In this document: positions 14,961 through 21,969 of the stretch, piece by piece
Layout of the letters: every line of letters begins with the position of its first letter
How positions within the stretch are numbered: position 1 is the first letter of the stretch
DNA from: Bacteroidales bacterium UBA2287
Lineage (GTDB): Bacteria; Bacteroidota; Bacteroidia; Bacteroidales; Tenuifilaceae
DNA: 36,094 nt
Reading direction: 5' to 3'
Assembly: GCA_002345675.1 (NCBI GenBank)
Contig: DDWL01000025.1
Span: 4,748 to 40,841, forward strand
Position numbers and translations under genes: made by a program
Notes under the pieces: generated by a model
The model's input: only the letters and a program-made list of their open reading frames with translations
Database searches by the model: none
Told to the model about the DNA's origin: nothing

Positions 14961-16145
14961 CTAAACCATTTGCTTAACCAAATCGGCTGCATCCTGAAGC
15001 GAAACAGCCGAGAAAACTTTTAATCCGCTGTCGTCAATTAACTCTTTCCCCTCCTTTGCGTTGGTGCCTTGAAGCCGAACAATTACAGGAACAGGAATGT
15101 TTCCAACCTCTTTGTATGCATCAACTACGCCTTGTGCAACACGGTCGCAACGTACAATTCCGCCAAAAATATTAATTAGAATTGCCTTAACATTTGGGTC
15201 CTTTAAAATTATGCGGAACCCAGCAGCAACGGTTTTGGCGTTGGCTGTACCACCAACATCGAGGAAGTTAGCAGGGTCGCCACCCGAAAGTTTTATTATA
15301 TCCATTGTAGCCATTGCTAAACCAGCACCGTTAACCATGCAACCAACATTGCCGTCGAGTTTAACAAAGTTAAGGTTCGACTCGGCAGCCTCAACCTCTG
15401 TGGGGTCTTCTTCGTCAATGTCTCGGTAGGCTTCGAGTTCGGGATGGCGATAAAGGGCATTGTCGTCAATATTCACCTTTGCATCGGCTGCAAAAATGCA
15501 GTCGTCCGAGGTTTTTACAACAGGGTTTATTTCGAATAGCGACGCATCGTTACTTATGTATGCATTGTAAAGTGCAATTACAAACTTAACCATGTGCGAA
15601 AATGCCTTTCCCGAAAGGCCAAGGTTGAATGCAATACGGCGAGCCTGAAACGATTGAATACCAGATGGATGAATTTCTTCCTTAAAAATAAGGTGAGGTG
15701 TTTTTGCTGCAACTGCTTCAATATCCATTCCTCCTTCGGTAGAGTAAATAATCATGTTGCGACCAGTTGCTCTATTAAGCAAAATACTCATGTAAAGTTC
15801 CTTTACAGGTGATGACCCAGAATGATAAATGCCTTGTTCGATAAGGATTTTACGAACAAGTTTTCCAGCAGGCCCAGTTTGGTGAGTTACTAATGTCATT
15901 CCAAGTATGCTTTTGGCATAGGTTGCAACCTCTTCAATATTTTTTGCAATTTTAACCCCTCCGCCTTTCCCTCGGCCTCCTGCATGAATTTGTGCTTTAA
16001 CTGCAATTGCGTTGGTTCCAGTTTCGCTCATTATGGCTTTAGCTGCATCAACTGCTTCGTTAACGCTGTATACCACTTGGCTATGTGGAACTGCTACACC
16101 ATTTCGTCGAAGTATTTCTTTTGCTTGGTATTCGTGAATATTCAT
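14961..16145 (-). CDS. sucC: succinate-CoA ligase (ADP-forming) beta subunit
   Basis: A 394-residue TCA-cycle enzyme subunit that, with SucD, interconverts succinyl-CoA and succinate. It starts with the family signature MNIHEYQAKEILRRNGV, has an ATP-grasp fold with HAGGRGKGGGVKIA (about 55-68) and LFEINPVV, and a C-terminal ligase domain with VNGAGLAMATMDIIKLSGG, NFLDVGGTA and INIFGGIVRCD. No sucD lies adjacent: downstream is the convergent terminator, upstream a divergent methyltransferase. The alpha subunit must therefore be encoded elsewhere, if present. It is a monocistronic gene with a weak -7 box (TTAGTTTG at 16175-16168 on the minus strand). Confidence 0.97.
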   Translation of the reverse strand: MNIHEYQAKEILRRNGVAVPHSQVVYSVNEAVDAAKAIMSETGTNAIAVKAQIHAGGRGKGGGVKIAKNIEEVATYAKSILGMTLVTHQTGPAGKLVRKILIEQGIYHSGSSPVKELYMSILLNRATGRNMIIYSTEGGMDIEAVAAKTPHLIFKEEIHPSGIQSFQARRIAFNLGLSGKAFSHMVKFVIALYNAYISNDASLFEINPVVKTSDDCIFAADAKVNIDDNALYRHPELEAYRDIDEEDPTEVEAAESNLNFVKLDGNVGCMVNGAGLAMATMDIIKLSGGDPANFLDVGGTANAKTVAAGFRIILKDPNVKAILINIFGGIVRCDRVAQGVVDAYKEVGNIPVPVIVRLQGTNAKEGKELIDDSGLKVFSAVSLQDAADLVKQMV

Positions 16146-16203
16146 AGGTTTCTTTTTATTTGCTTCGCAAACTAAGGTACGAAAAAGGAGTTACTTTTTT
16201 TAT

Positions 16204-16211
16204 TACGTTTG
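16204..16211 (+). promoter_or_regulatory. -7 box of the SpoU methyltransferase gene
   Basis: TACGTTTG matches TAnnTTTG and would give a leader of about 33 bases before the ATG at 16251. This supports starting at 16251, not at the upstream in-frame ATG at 16209, which overlaps the box. Confidence 0.5.
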
Positions 16212-16250
16212 CCAAAAATAACTATTCCATTAACATTAAGCAATTGCAAA

Positions 16251-16796
16251 ATGAGCAATAACCGAAAATTAAGCCTCGACGAGTTAAAGCGAAAAAGCGT
16301 TGAGGAGAACTTGCAGTCGGCAAAAATGCCAGTGGTTGTTGTTATCGACAATGTTCGAAGCCTAAATAACATTGGCTCCATATTTCGCACAAGCGATGCA
16401 TTGGGAATTGAAAGAATTATTATTTGTGGCTTTTCGGGAACTCCCCCCGATCGCGAAATTCATAGAACTGCACTTGGAGCTGAAGACTCAGTTAAATGGC
16501 AGTACTTAGAGAGTACCTTAACTGCAATAAATGAATTAAAGTTAAATGGCTATATAATTTGCTCAATTGAGCAAACTGCAGCAAGTAAAAATATTCGACA
16601 CTTTTTCCCTAAAAGGAATGAAAAGTATGCCATAGTTTTTGGAAATGAAGTGAAAGGGGTTGAACAATCGGTTATCGATGCATCCCACATGTCAATCGAA
16701 ATACCTCAGTTTGGTACAAAGCATTCCTTTAATGTAGCCGTAACAGCTGGGATTGTTATTTGGGATTTTTTCACAAAACTAACACCTGTCGATTAG
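16251..16796 (+). CDS. SpoU/TrmH-family RNA 2'-O-methyltransferase
   Basis: A 181-residue SPOUT methyltransferase that transfers a methyl group from S-adenosylmethionine to a ribose 2'-OH of tRNA or rRNA. After the first 24 residues come the three SpoU motifs: NIGSIFRTSDA, AIVFGNEVKGV and IEIPQFGTKHSFNVAVTAG. There is no N-terminal substrate-binding extension, so the target RNA cannot be told. The start was chosen at 16251 (MSNNRKLSLDELKRKSVEEN) because the family begins similarly and because the -7 box covers the alternative start. It is divergent from sucC and closed by a strong terminator. Confidence 0.92.
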   Translation: MSNNRKLSLDELKRKSVEENLQSAKMPVVVVIDNVRSLNNIGSIFRTSDALGIERIIICGFSGTPPDREIHRTALGAEDSVKWQYLESTLTAINELKLNGYIICSIEQTAASKNIRHFFPKRNEKYAIVFGNEVKGVEQSVIDASHMSIEIPQFGTKHSFNVAVTAGIVIWDFFTKLTPVD

Positions 16797-16811
16797 TAAG
16801 TTATTTAATAG

Positions 16812-16837
16812 AAAAAGGCGCCTATTGGCGCCTTTTT
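16812..16837. terminator. terminator after the SpoU gene and the TPR lipoprotein gene
   Basis: Perfect 11-base arms (AAAAAGGCGCC and GGCGCCTTTTT) with a TATT loop. It lies between two convergent genes and ends in a T run on both strands. Confidence 0.92.
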
Positions 16838-16862
16838 CGTTGTAAGCTGTGAGTGAGTGTAA

Positions 16863-18581
16863 TTATTCAATAATAGCCTTAAAAGCATCATTTTGGAAGT
16901 AGTTGCGGAACTCAAGGTCAACTTTTGCGCGAGCCTTAAGTGTAGCATCTTTCCCAATTGCAGTTCTTAGGTTATTAAGAATCATAGTTTCATCTTGAAT
17001 GCGTGCACCAACAATTGCCAAGCCATAGAAACCTTTAGCAGTTTCAACTTTTTGGAAAGTGTTTTTAGCAGCGTCGTTTTTGTTAGTTAGAAGAAGCGAT
17101 AAGCCTTGGTTAAAAGAATCGGTTCCAGCAAGATACTCTACTGCAGCAGGATATTGACCTTTTGCAATGGCAAATGCGCCTAAGTTTTCTTTAACTTCTG
17201 GACCAGCATTGGTTGCACTTAGGAAAAGAGCTTCAGCTTCGTCCATTTTGCCTTCCATTAAAGCTACGCAAGCTTTGTTGTTTTTAACAGCGGCGTTGTT
17301 AGCGTCAATAGCAAAAGCAGCATCAATAGCAGTTCTAGCAGTTACAGCGTCGCCTTTTAGTATGCTAATGTAAGCTACGTTGTTGTGAGCACGGAAATCG
17401 TTATGAAGTGCAGCAGCTTTTTGGTATACCTTTAACTTGGTATCGTAATCGGTAACCAATGTAGCAGCGTAAAGAATTTCTTCAACCTTTAGGTTGTCCA
17501 TATTGTTGTTTTCAACCATTTCCTTCATTTGCTCATCGGAGTAACCAACTAGGTCAACCTTAGCAATCATTTTCGAACGGCGAAGTTCAGGAAGAATTTT
17601 TTCAGCAAGTACTTTAAATACTTTGCTCATGTTTTTAATTTCCTTTTCGCGAACAACTGGGTCGGAGTACATAGAAAGAACGCGAAGAATAAGTTCTTTG
17701 TCTTGTATGTCGGAAGCTTGAACCGATTTTTGGAAACCGTCCCAGTCTTCAGATGTGATTTCTGATTTTACAAAATCGCCAGGCTTGCCAGTAACTTTAG
17801 CTTTTTTGAAAATGTCGCCTAACCATTTTTCAGCAGCTTTTCCACGCTCTTTCGAAAGTTTGTCGTTTAGAGTTTCAGGGCCATCGGGCGATGCGTAAGA
17901 TGATACGTTAATGCTTTTAAGTTCTTTGTCGGTTGCCTTTGCAGTTTCGGTAATAAACTTCTCAAGAGTTGTAACCTCTTCCTTTGTTAATTCCGATTTG
18001 CGTACATCCGAACGTTGGATAACGTAGTTAATTTGAGCTGCAGTTTCGCTGCTTTGAATACGTACAAAGTTATCCTTTAGCATGCTTGGTTTTGGGCTAA
18101 ACTCAACTAATTTTGAGGTTGCTAAAACACCTACCCCGATTTTTTGAGGAGCATCGAAAGGAATTTTTTTGTCTTTATAGTGAATAACAAGACGAAGTTC
18201 GAGATCCGATTTAATCATGGCATCTTTGTACTCAAACTCAATGTCGTGCTTAAAACTACCACCAGCCTCGAAAGGAATAACTTGGTTGTTTTCCTGAACC
18301 TCTTCGCCTTGAAGAATTTTTACAGGAAGAATTAGTTCGCCACCTTCGTAAATAAGAACTGGGGTAACTTCTACTTTCGCTTTTTTGTTGAAGTATTTTG
18401 CTGGAATTGTGCCTTCGATGGTACCCTTTACCATGTTAGCGTGTACTTCAAGTGGATTAGGAGTAACCTTTAGTGAAGTTCCTTCGGGGAGTTGTTTCAT
18501 TTTGTCAACCCCACCGCAACTGCTTAATACTAATGCAGTTATAGCGGCGAATGCCAAATAGTTTAGTTTTATACTTTTCAT
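16863..18581 (-). CDS. lipoprotein with OmpA-like and TPR regions
   Basis: A 572-residue lipoprotein counted from the ATG at 18581, chosen because a lipoprotein signal follows directly (MKSIKLNYLAFAAITALVLS, then SCGG; lipid-carrying Cys22). Residues 30-200 are beta-rich. An OmpA-like segment follows (INVSSYASPDGPETLNDKLS, then KERGKAAEKWLG), with a second half-motif VDLVGYSDEQ; in OmpA domains such segments touch peptidoglycan. The last 200 residues are alpha-helical TPR-like repeats (AHNNVAYISILKGDAVTA, NNKACVALMEGKMDEAEALF). It probably sits on the outer membrane and bridges to the cell wall or organises a protein complex. Function is unknown. A -7 box lies 50 bases upstream. Confidence 0.82.
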   Translation of the reverse strand: MKSIKLNYLAFAAITALVLSSCGGVDKMKQLPEGTSLKVTPNPLEVHANMVKGTIEGTIPAKYFNKKAKVEVTPVLIYEGGELILPVKILQGEEVQENNQVIPFEAGGSFKHDIEFEYKDAMIKSDLELRLVIHYKDKKIPFDAPQKIGVGVLATSKLVEFSPKPSMLKDNFVRIQSSETAAQINYVIQRSDVRKSELTKEEVTTLEKFITETAKATDKELKSINVSSYASPDGPETLNDKLSKERGKAAEKWLGDIFKKAKVTGKPGDFVKSEITSEDWDGFQKSVQASDIQDKELILRVLSMYSDPVVREKEIKNMSKVFKVLAEKILPELRRSKMIAKVDLVGYSDEQMKEMVENNNMDNLKVEEILYAATLVTDYDTKLKVYQKAAALHNDFRAHNNVAYISILKGDAVTARTAIDAAFAIDANNAAVKNNKACVALMEGKMDEAEALFLSATNAGPEVKENLGAFAIAKGQYPAAVEYLAGTDSFNQGLSLLLTNKNDAAKNTFQKVETAKGFYGLAIVGARIQDETMILNNLRTAIGKDATLKARAKVDLEFRNYFQNDAFKAIIE

Positions 18582-18630
18582 AGGTTTGAAGTTAATTAAA
18601 TTGAATTCGTTCTTTTCGTTAAACAAGATA

Positions 18631-18638
18631 CAAACATA
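18631..18638 (-). promoter_or_regulatory. -7 box of the TPR/OmpA-like lipoprotein gene
   Basis: TATGTTTG on the minus strand matches TAnnTTTG; the sequence 19 bases upstream is TTTT, one base from TTTG. The leader would be about 45 bases, which supports the start at 18581 over the upstream in-frame ATG at 18644. Confidence 0.5.
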
Positions 18639-18682
18639 ATACACTTTGACGAATATTAAAAGGATATTTCGCTAAAAAAACA

Positions 18683-19321
18683 CTAAATAACATTAAATGT
18701 AATCCTTTTAATCCCTTTTTCATGCTGTTTGTCAAAAATTTCTGATTTGAGTAACTGGTAATGTAATGGATTTTCGACAAAGTCGATATTGGATGTGTCG
18801 ATTAGTAGAAATTTATAATCGGGATGCTGCTTAAAGAATTCGAAGTAACCGTTTTGTATCTTTTCTAAGTACTCTCCTGTTATGGTTTGCTCGTAGTCCC
18901 TTCCCCTATGTTTTATGTTTTTTAAAAGGCCATCGATTGGTTTGTGCAAAAAAACGTACAAATCGGGTTTTGGGATTGAACTATAAATAATTTCGAAAAT
19001 CTGTCGATATAAATTGAATTCGTCGCTGGCTAACGTGTTGTGGGCAAATATTAACGACTTCATAAAGAAGTAATCGGCAATAACTGAGGGCTGAAAAAGC
19101 GAATTCGATTGAATTTCAGTGTTAAGTTGCTTGTATCGTTCGGCAAGAAATGAAAGTTCTAAGGGGAAACTAAACCGTTCGGGGTCATCATAAAATTTTG
19201 GCAGAAAGGGGTTGTCGGCAAATTGTTCAAGAACTAGCCGCGAGTTGGTGTCGTTTGCCAGCATACCAGCTAGGGTCGTTTTCCCTGCTCCAATATTTCC
19301 TTCTATAACAATGTATTGCAT
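18683..19321 (-). CDS. deoxynucleoside kinase
   Basis: A 212-residue P-loop kinase of the deoxynucleoside kinase family (dGK/dAK/dCK-like) that phosphorylates deoxynucleosides for salvage. Motifs: P-loop EGNIGAGKTT (about 7-16), the substrate site FADNPFLPKFYDD, AERYKQL, and the lid RGRDYEQ with two arginines near residue 139. Substrate specificity cannot be read safely. Its start is the usual one (MQYIVIEGNIGAGKTT). It follows the prolyl oligopeptidase gene but is separated from it by a terminator, and precedes the TPR lipoprotein gene. Confidence 0.92.
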   Translation of the reverse strand: MQYIVIEGNIGAGKTTLAGMLANDTNSRLVLEQFADNPFLPKFYDDPERFSFPLELSFLAERYKQLNTEIQSNSLFQPSVIADYFFMKSLIFAHNTLASDEFNLYRQIFEIIYSSIPKPDLYVFLHKPIDGLLKNIKHRGRDYEQTITGEYLEKIQNGYFEFFKQHPDYKFLLIDTSNIDFVENPLHYQLLKSEIFDKQHEKGIKRITFNVI

Positions 19322-19360
19322 TTCGGTTTTTGTAGCAATAGTTGTTGCCGTTTCTTAATT

Positions 19361-19388
19361 ATGAAACCCGCTTTTTGGCGGGTTTCAT
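19361..19388 (-). terminator. terminator of the prolyl oligopeptidase gene
   Basis: Perfect 11-base arms ATGAAACCCGC and GCGGGTTTCAT with a 6-base loop, directly after the prolyl oligopeptidase stop codon. The following T run on the minus strand is weak. Confidence 0.75.
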
Positions 19389-19416
19389 ATATGTAACTCA
19401 TAATTAAATAATTAGT

Positions 19417-21528
19417 TTATTTAGCATAAGGAATTTCGTCCATAACATTAAATAGGAATGCGTAGGTATCGGCAGCTTCTTCAATTTGAATTGCTGTTGG
19501 AGTTCCAGCTCCATGTCCAGCTCTAGTTTGAATCCTTATGAGTTTTGGTAGCCCTTTGCCCTGTTTCTCTTGTAGCGTAGCAATATATTTGAACGAATGG
19601 GCAGGAACAACCCGGTCGTCGTGATCGGCTGTTGTTACCAAAACGGCTGGGTATGAACCAGAAGTGCGAATGTTATGAAGAGGTGAATATTTATGCAGGT
19701 TAAGAAACTGAATGGAGTCTTCGCTCGAACCGTAATCGTTTACCCAAGCCCAGCCAATTGTAAACTTATGGAAACGAAGCATATCCATTACGCCAACTTG
19801 AGGCAATGCAGCACGAAATAACTCGGGGCGTTGATTTGTAACGGCTCCAACTAACAGCCCTCCATTCGATCCTCCTTGTATTGCAAGTTTTTTTGAAGAG
19901 GTGTACTTTTGACTAATTAGGTATTCGGCAGCAGCAATAAAATCGTCGAATACATTTTGTTTATTAAGTTTTGTGCCCGAACGGTACCAGTTTTCGCCGT
20001 ATTCGCCACCTCCACGTAAATTTGCCATGGCAAATACGCCACCATTCTCGAGCCATATAAGGCGCGATATACTAAAACTTGGCATCAAACTAATGTTAAA
20101 GCCCCCGTAACCGTAAAGAAGGGTAGGGTTTTGTCCATTAAGTTCAACCCCTTTTTTATGAACAATAAACATTGGAACATCTGTACCATCTTTGCTTTTA
20201 TAAAAAACCTGTTTGGTTTCGTAATCCTCGAGGTTGAACTTTACATCGGGGCGAAAAAATTCTTCCGAAGTGTTTGTGTCAACATTGTACTTGTATACTA
20301 CCGATGGAATTGTAAACGAAGTGAAGGTGTAAAAAGCAACGGAACTATTAATTTTAGAGCTTATACCACCAATAGTGCCAATTGCAGGGAGTTGAATTTG
20401 GTTTAACTTTTCGCCTTCGATGGAGTATATTTCAACTTTACTTTTCGCATCTTCAATGTACGAGGCAATAATTTTACCACCTGCAAGATTGCAATTTGAT
20501 AGTACCTCTTTACGCTCAGGAATTACATCACGCCAGTTTCCCACGTCTACGCTACCCATGTTAATGCGAATAAGTTTGTACTTTGGTGCGCGAAAGTTGG
20601 TGTGGATGTATAGCATATCACCAACGTTGTCAATTACATCGTACTGGTACTCGAAGCTTGTTGTAAGCTGAATAAAGTCTCTGTCTTGATTAAGGTTTTT
20701 AATATAAATAGAATTTCCGTGGGTCGATTCGGTTTCGGAAACAATAAGGTACTTCTCGTCGGTTGTAACCTGTGCAGAGAAGTTGCGAAGTGGAAACTGC
20801 TTATTTTGAAAAATCAGCTTGTCGTTCTCTTGAGGTGTTCCAAGTTCGTGATAATAAACTTTATGAAACTGATTTATGTTGCTTAGTTCGCTTCCCTTGG
20901 GAGCATCGTAACGGCTGTAGAAAAAGCCCGTTTTAAACCACGAAATACCCGAGAATTTAACCCAGCGAATTTCGTCGGATAGCTCTTTGCGAGTGGCAAT
21001 CTCGAGAACTTTTATCTTTTGCCAATCCGATCCGCCATCGGCGGTTGAAAATGCGAGGTATTTACCGTCTTTCGAAACGCTTAATCCCGAAAGCGAAATG
21101 GTTCCGTCCTCTGAAAAAGTGTTTGGGTCGAGAAGTAGCTCGGGCTCGTCGGTTAGCGAGGTTTGCATGTATAAAACCGATTGATTTTGAAGACCTTCTT
21201 TTTTAAAGAAGAAATATTTGCCTCCTTCGAAAAATGGCGACGAAACCTTTGTGAAGTTCCAAATTTCGGAAAGTCTGTCCTTAATGGCGTTTTTAAAAGG
21301 AATTTGATTTAGGTAACCAAAAGTTACTGCATTTTGGGATTCAACCCATTTAGCTGTTTCTTCCGATTTGTCGTCTTCGAGCCAACGATAAGGATCGTTA
21401 ACTGTTGTGCCAAAGTATATGTCGTTTACGTCGATTTTAGAGGTTTCGGGGTATTTTACGCCGCCTCTATTGCAAGAGGTTGATAGTATTATGCCGGTTG
21501 CTAAAATCAAAGTGGTAGTCCTTTTCAT
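19417..21528 (-). CDS. prolyl oligopeptidase family serine peptidase (S9A), lipoprotein
   Basis: A 703-residue exported peptidase. The N-terminus (MKRTTTLILATGIILSTSC) carries a likely lipobox with Cys19, so it is probably anchored in an envelope membrane. An early conserved stretch is NDPYRWLEDD (about 45-54), then a seven-bladed propeller, then the hydrolase domain with PTLLYGYGGF and ANLRGGGEYG. Catalytic residues: Ser554 in GGSNGG, Asp637 in ADHDDRVVP, His672 in RAGHGAG. The enzyme cleaves short peptides after proline. It is a single transcription unit with a -7 box upstream and a terminator downstream. Length and motifs are complete, so it is probably active. Confidence 0.95.
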   Translation of the reverse strand: MKRTTTLILATGIILSTSCNRGGVKYPETSKIDVNDIYFGTTVNDPYRWLEDDKSEETAKWVESQNAVTFGYLNQIPFKNAIKDRLSEIWNFTKVSSPFFEGGKYFFFKKEGLQNQSVLYMQTSLTDEPELLLDPNTFSEDGTISLSGLSVSKDGKYLAFSTADGGSDWQKIKVLEIATRKELSDEIRWVKFSGISWFKTGFFYSRYDAPKGSELSNINQFHKVYYHELGTPQENDKLIFQNKQFPLRNFSAQVTTDEKYLIVSETESTHGNSIYIKNLNQDRDFIQLTTSFEYQYDVIDNVGDMLYIHTNFRAPKYKLIRINMGSVDVGNWRDVIPERKEVLSNCNLAGGKIIASYIEDAKSKVEIYSIEGEKLNQIQLPAIGTIGGISSKINSSVAFYTFTSFTIPSVVYKYNVDTNTSEEFFRPDVKFNLEDYETKQVFYKSKDGTDVPMFIVHKKGVELNGQNPTLLYGYGGFNISLMPSFSISRLIWLENGGVFAMANLRGGGEYGENWYRSGTKLNKQNVFDDFIAAAEYLISQKYTSSKKLAIQGGSNGGLLVGAVTNQRPELFRAALPQVGVMDMLRFHKFTIGWAWVNDYGSSEDSIQFLNLHKYSPLHNIRTSGSYPAVLVTTADHDDRVVPAHSFKYIATLQEKQGKGLPKLIRIQTRAGHGAGTPTAIQIEEAADTYAFLFNVMDEIPYAK

Positions 21529-21566
21529 ATTATATTGAAGTTTCAGATTTCACGTTTGAAATGATA

Positions 21567-21574
21567 CAAAAATA
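21567..21574 (-). promoter_or_regulatory. -7 box of the prolyl oligopeptidase gene
   Basis: TATTTTTG on the minus strand matches TAnnTTTG, with a leader of about 30 bases to the ATG at 21528. No clear -33 box. Confidence 0.45.
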
Positions 21575-21684
21575 TAATAAGTTTATAAATATAGCATAAT
21601 CTCTTACGGATTTTATGCAATTTGTTGAATTTACCATTACTATGGGCTTAATAACAAACAAAAGACAAGCATTTTTTTTCTGAA

Positions 21685-21740
21685 AATATGCTATAAAAAA
21701 AGCATCAACATATATGTTGATGCTTTTTTTATAGCATATT
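21685..21740. terminator. perfect 56-base palindrome, probable terminator
   Basis: The left half (21685-21712) and the right half (21713-21740) are exact reverse complements with no loop. The core is AAAAAAAGCATCAACATA and its complement, which on either strand gives a hairpin followed by seven T; an outer AATATGCTAT adds ten more base pairs. It probably ends the rpsO-pnp transcript. Confidence 0.85.
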
Positions 21741-21779
21741 AAGAAACTGTTTAAATTTATTCATGAGAAATACTCCTTT

Positions 21780-21804
21780 AATTGCCACGGGCTTTAGCCC
21801 GTGG
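21780..21804. repeat. REP-like hairpin, left copy
   Basis: Contains the 20-base hairpin CCACGGGCTTTAGCCCGTGG. Together with its AATTG flank it is the exact reverse complement of 21891-21915. Confidence 0.8.
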
Positions 21805-21890
21805 GTCAATATGAAAGAAGAGTACTGGGCTTCAGCCCAATAAGTAACTAATATTATTTGGCTAAGGCCATTTTTTGCACCTTATCTCCT

Positions 21891-21915
21891 CCACGGGCTA
21901 AAGCCCGTGGCAATT
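21891..21915. repeat. REP-like hairpin, right copy
   Basis: The reverse complement of 21780-21804 over all 25 bases, so the two copies can pair with each other as well as fold individually, as in paired REP elements. Confidence 0.8.
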
Positions 21916-21969
21916 GAAAGCCAATATATTATTAAAACTTAAACAGTTTCTAAAAGTGAACTGTAATAA

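Larger units (their letters stand above)
21742..21951. mobile_element. MITE-like element with terminal inverted repeats and REP-like hairpins
   Basis: The left end AGAAACTGTTTAAATTT (21742-21758) and the right end (21935-21951), read as AGAAACTGTTTAAGTTT on the minus strand, match at 16 of 17 bases. The 210 bases between them hold no gene. Inside are two copies, in opposite orientation, of a hairpin with nine-base arms CCACGGGCT/AGCCCGTGG (21785-21804 and 21891-21910), and a third hairpin TGGGCT/AGCCCA (21826-21839). It looks non-autonomous, needing a transposase made elsewhere. No clear target duplication was seen. Confidence 0.65.
21529..21969. other. intergenic region with palindrome and MITE-like element
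   Basis: About 440 bases between the prolyl oligopeptidase and pnp genes, with no coding frame of note. It holds the prolyl oligopeptidase promoter, a perfect 56-base palindrome (21685-21740), and a 210-base element with terminal inverted repeats (21742-21951). Confidence 0.8.
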
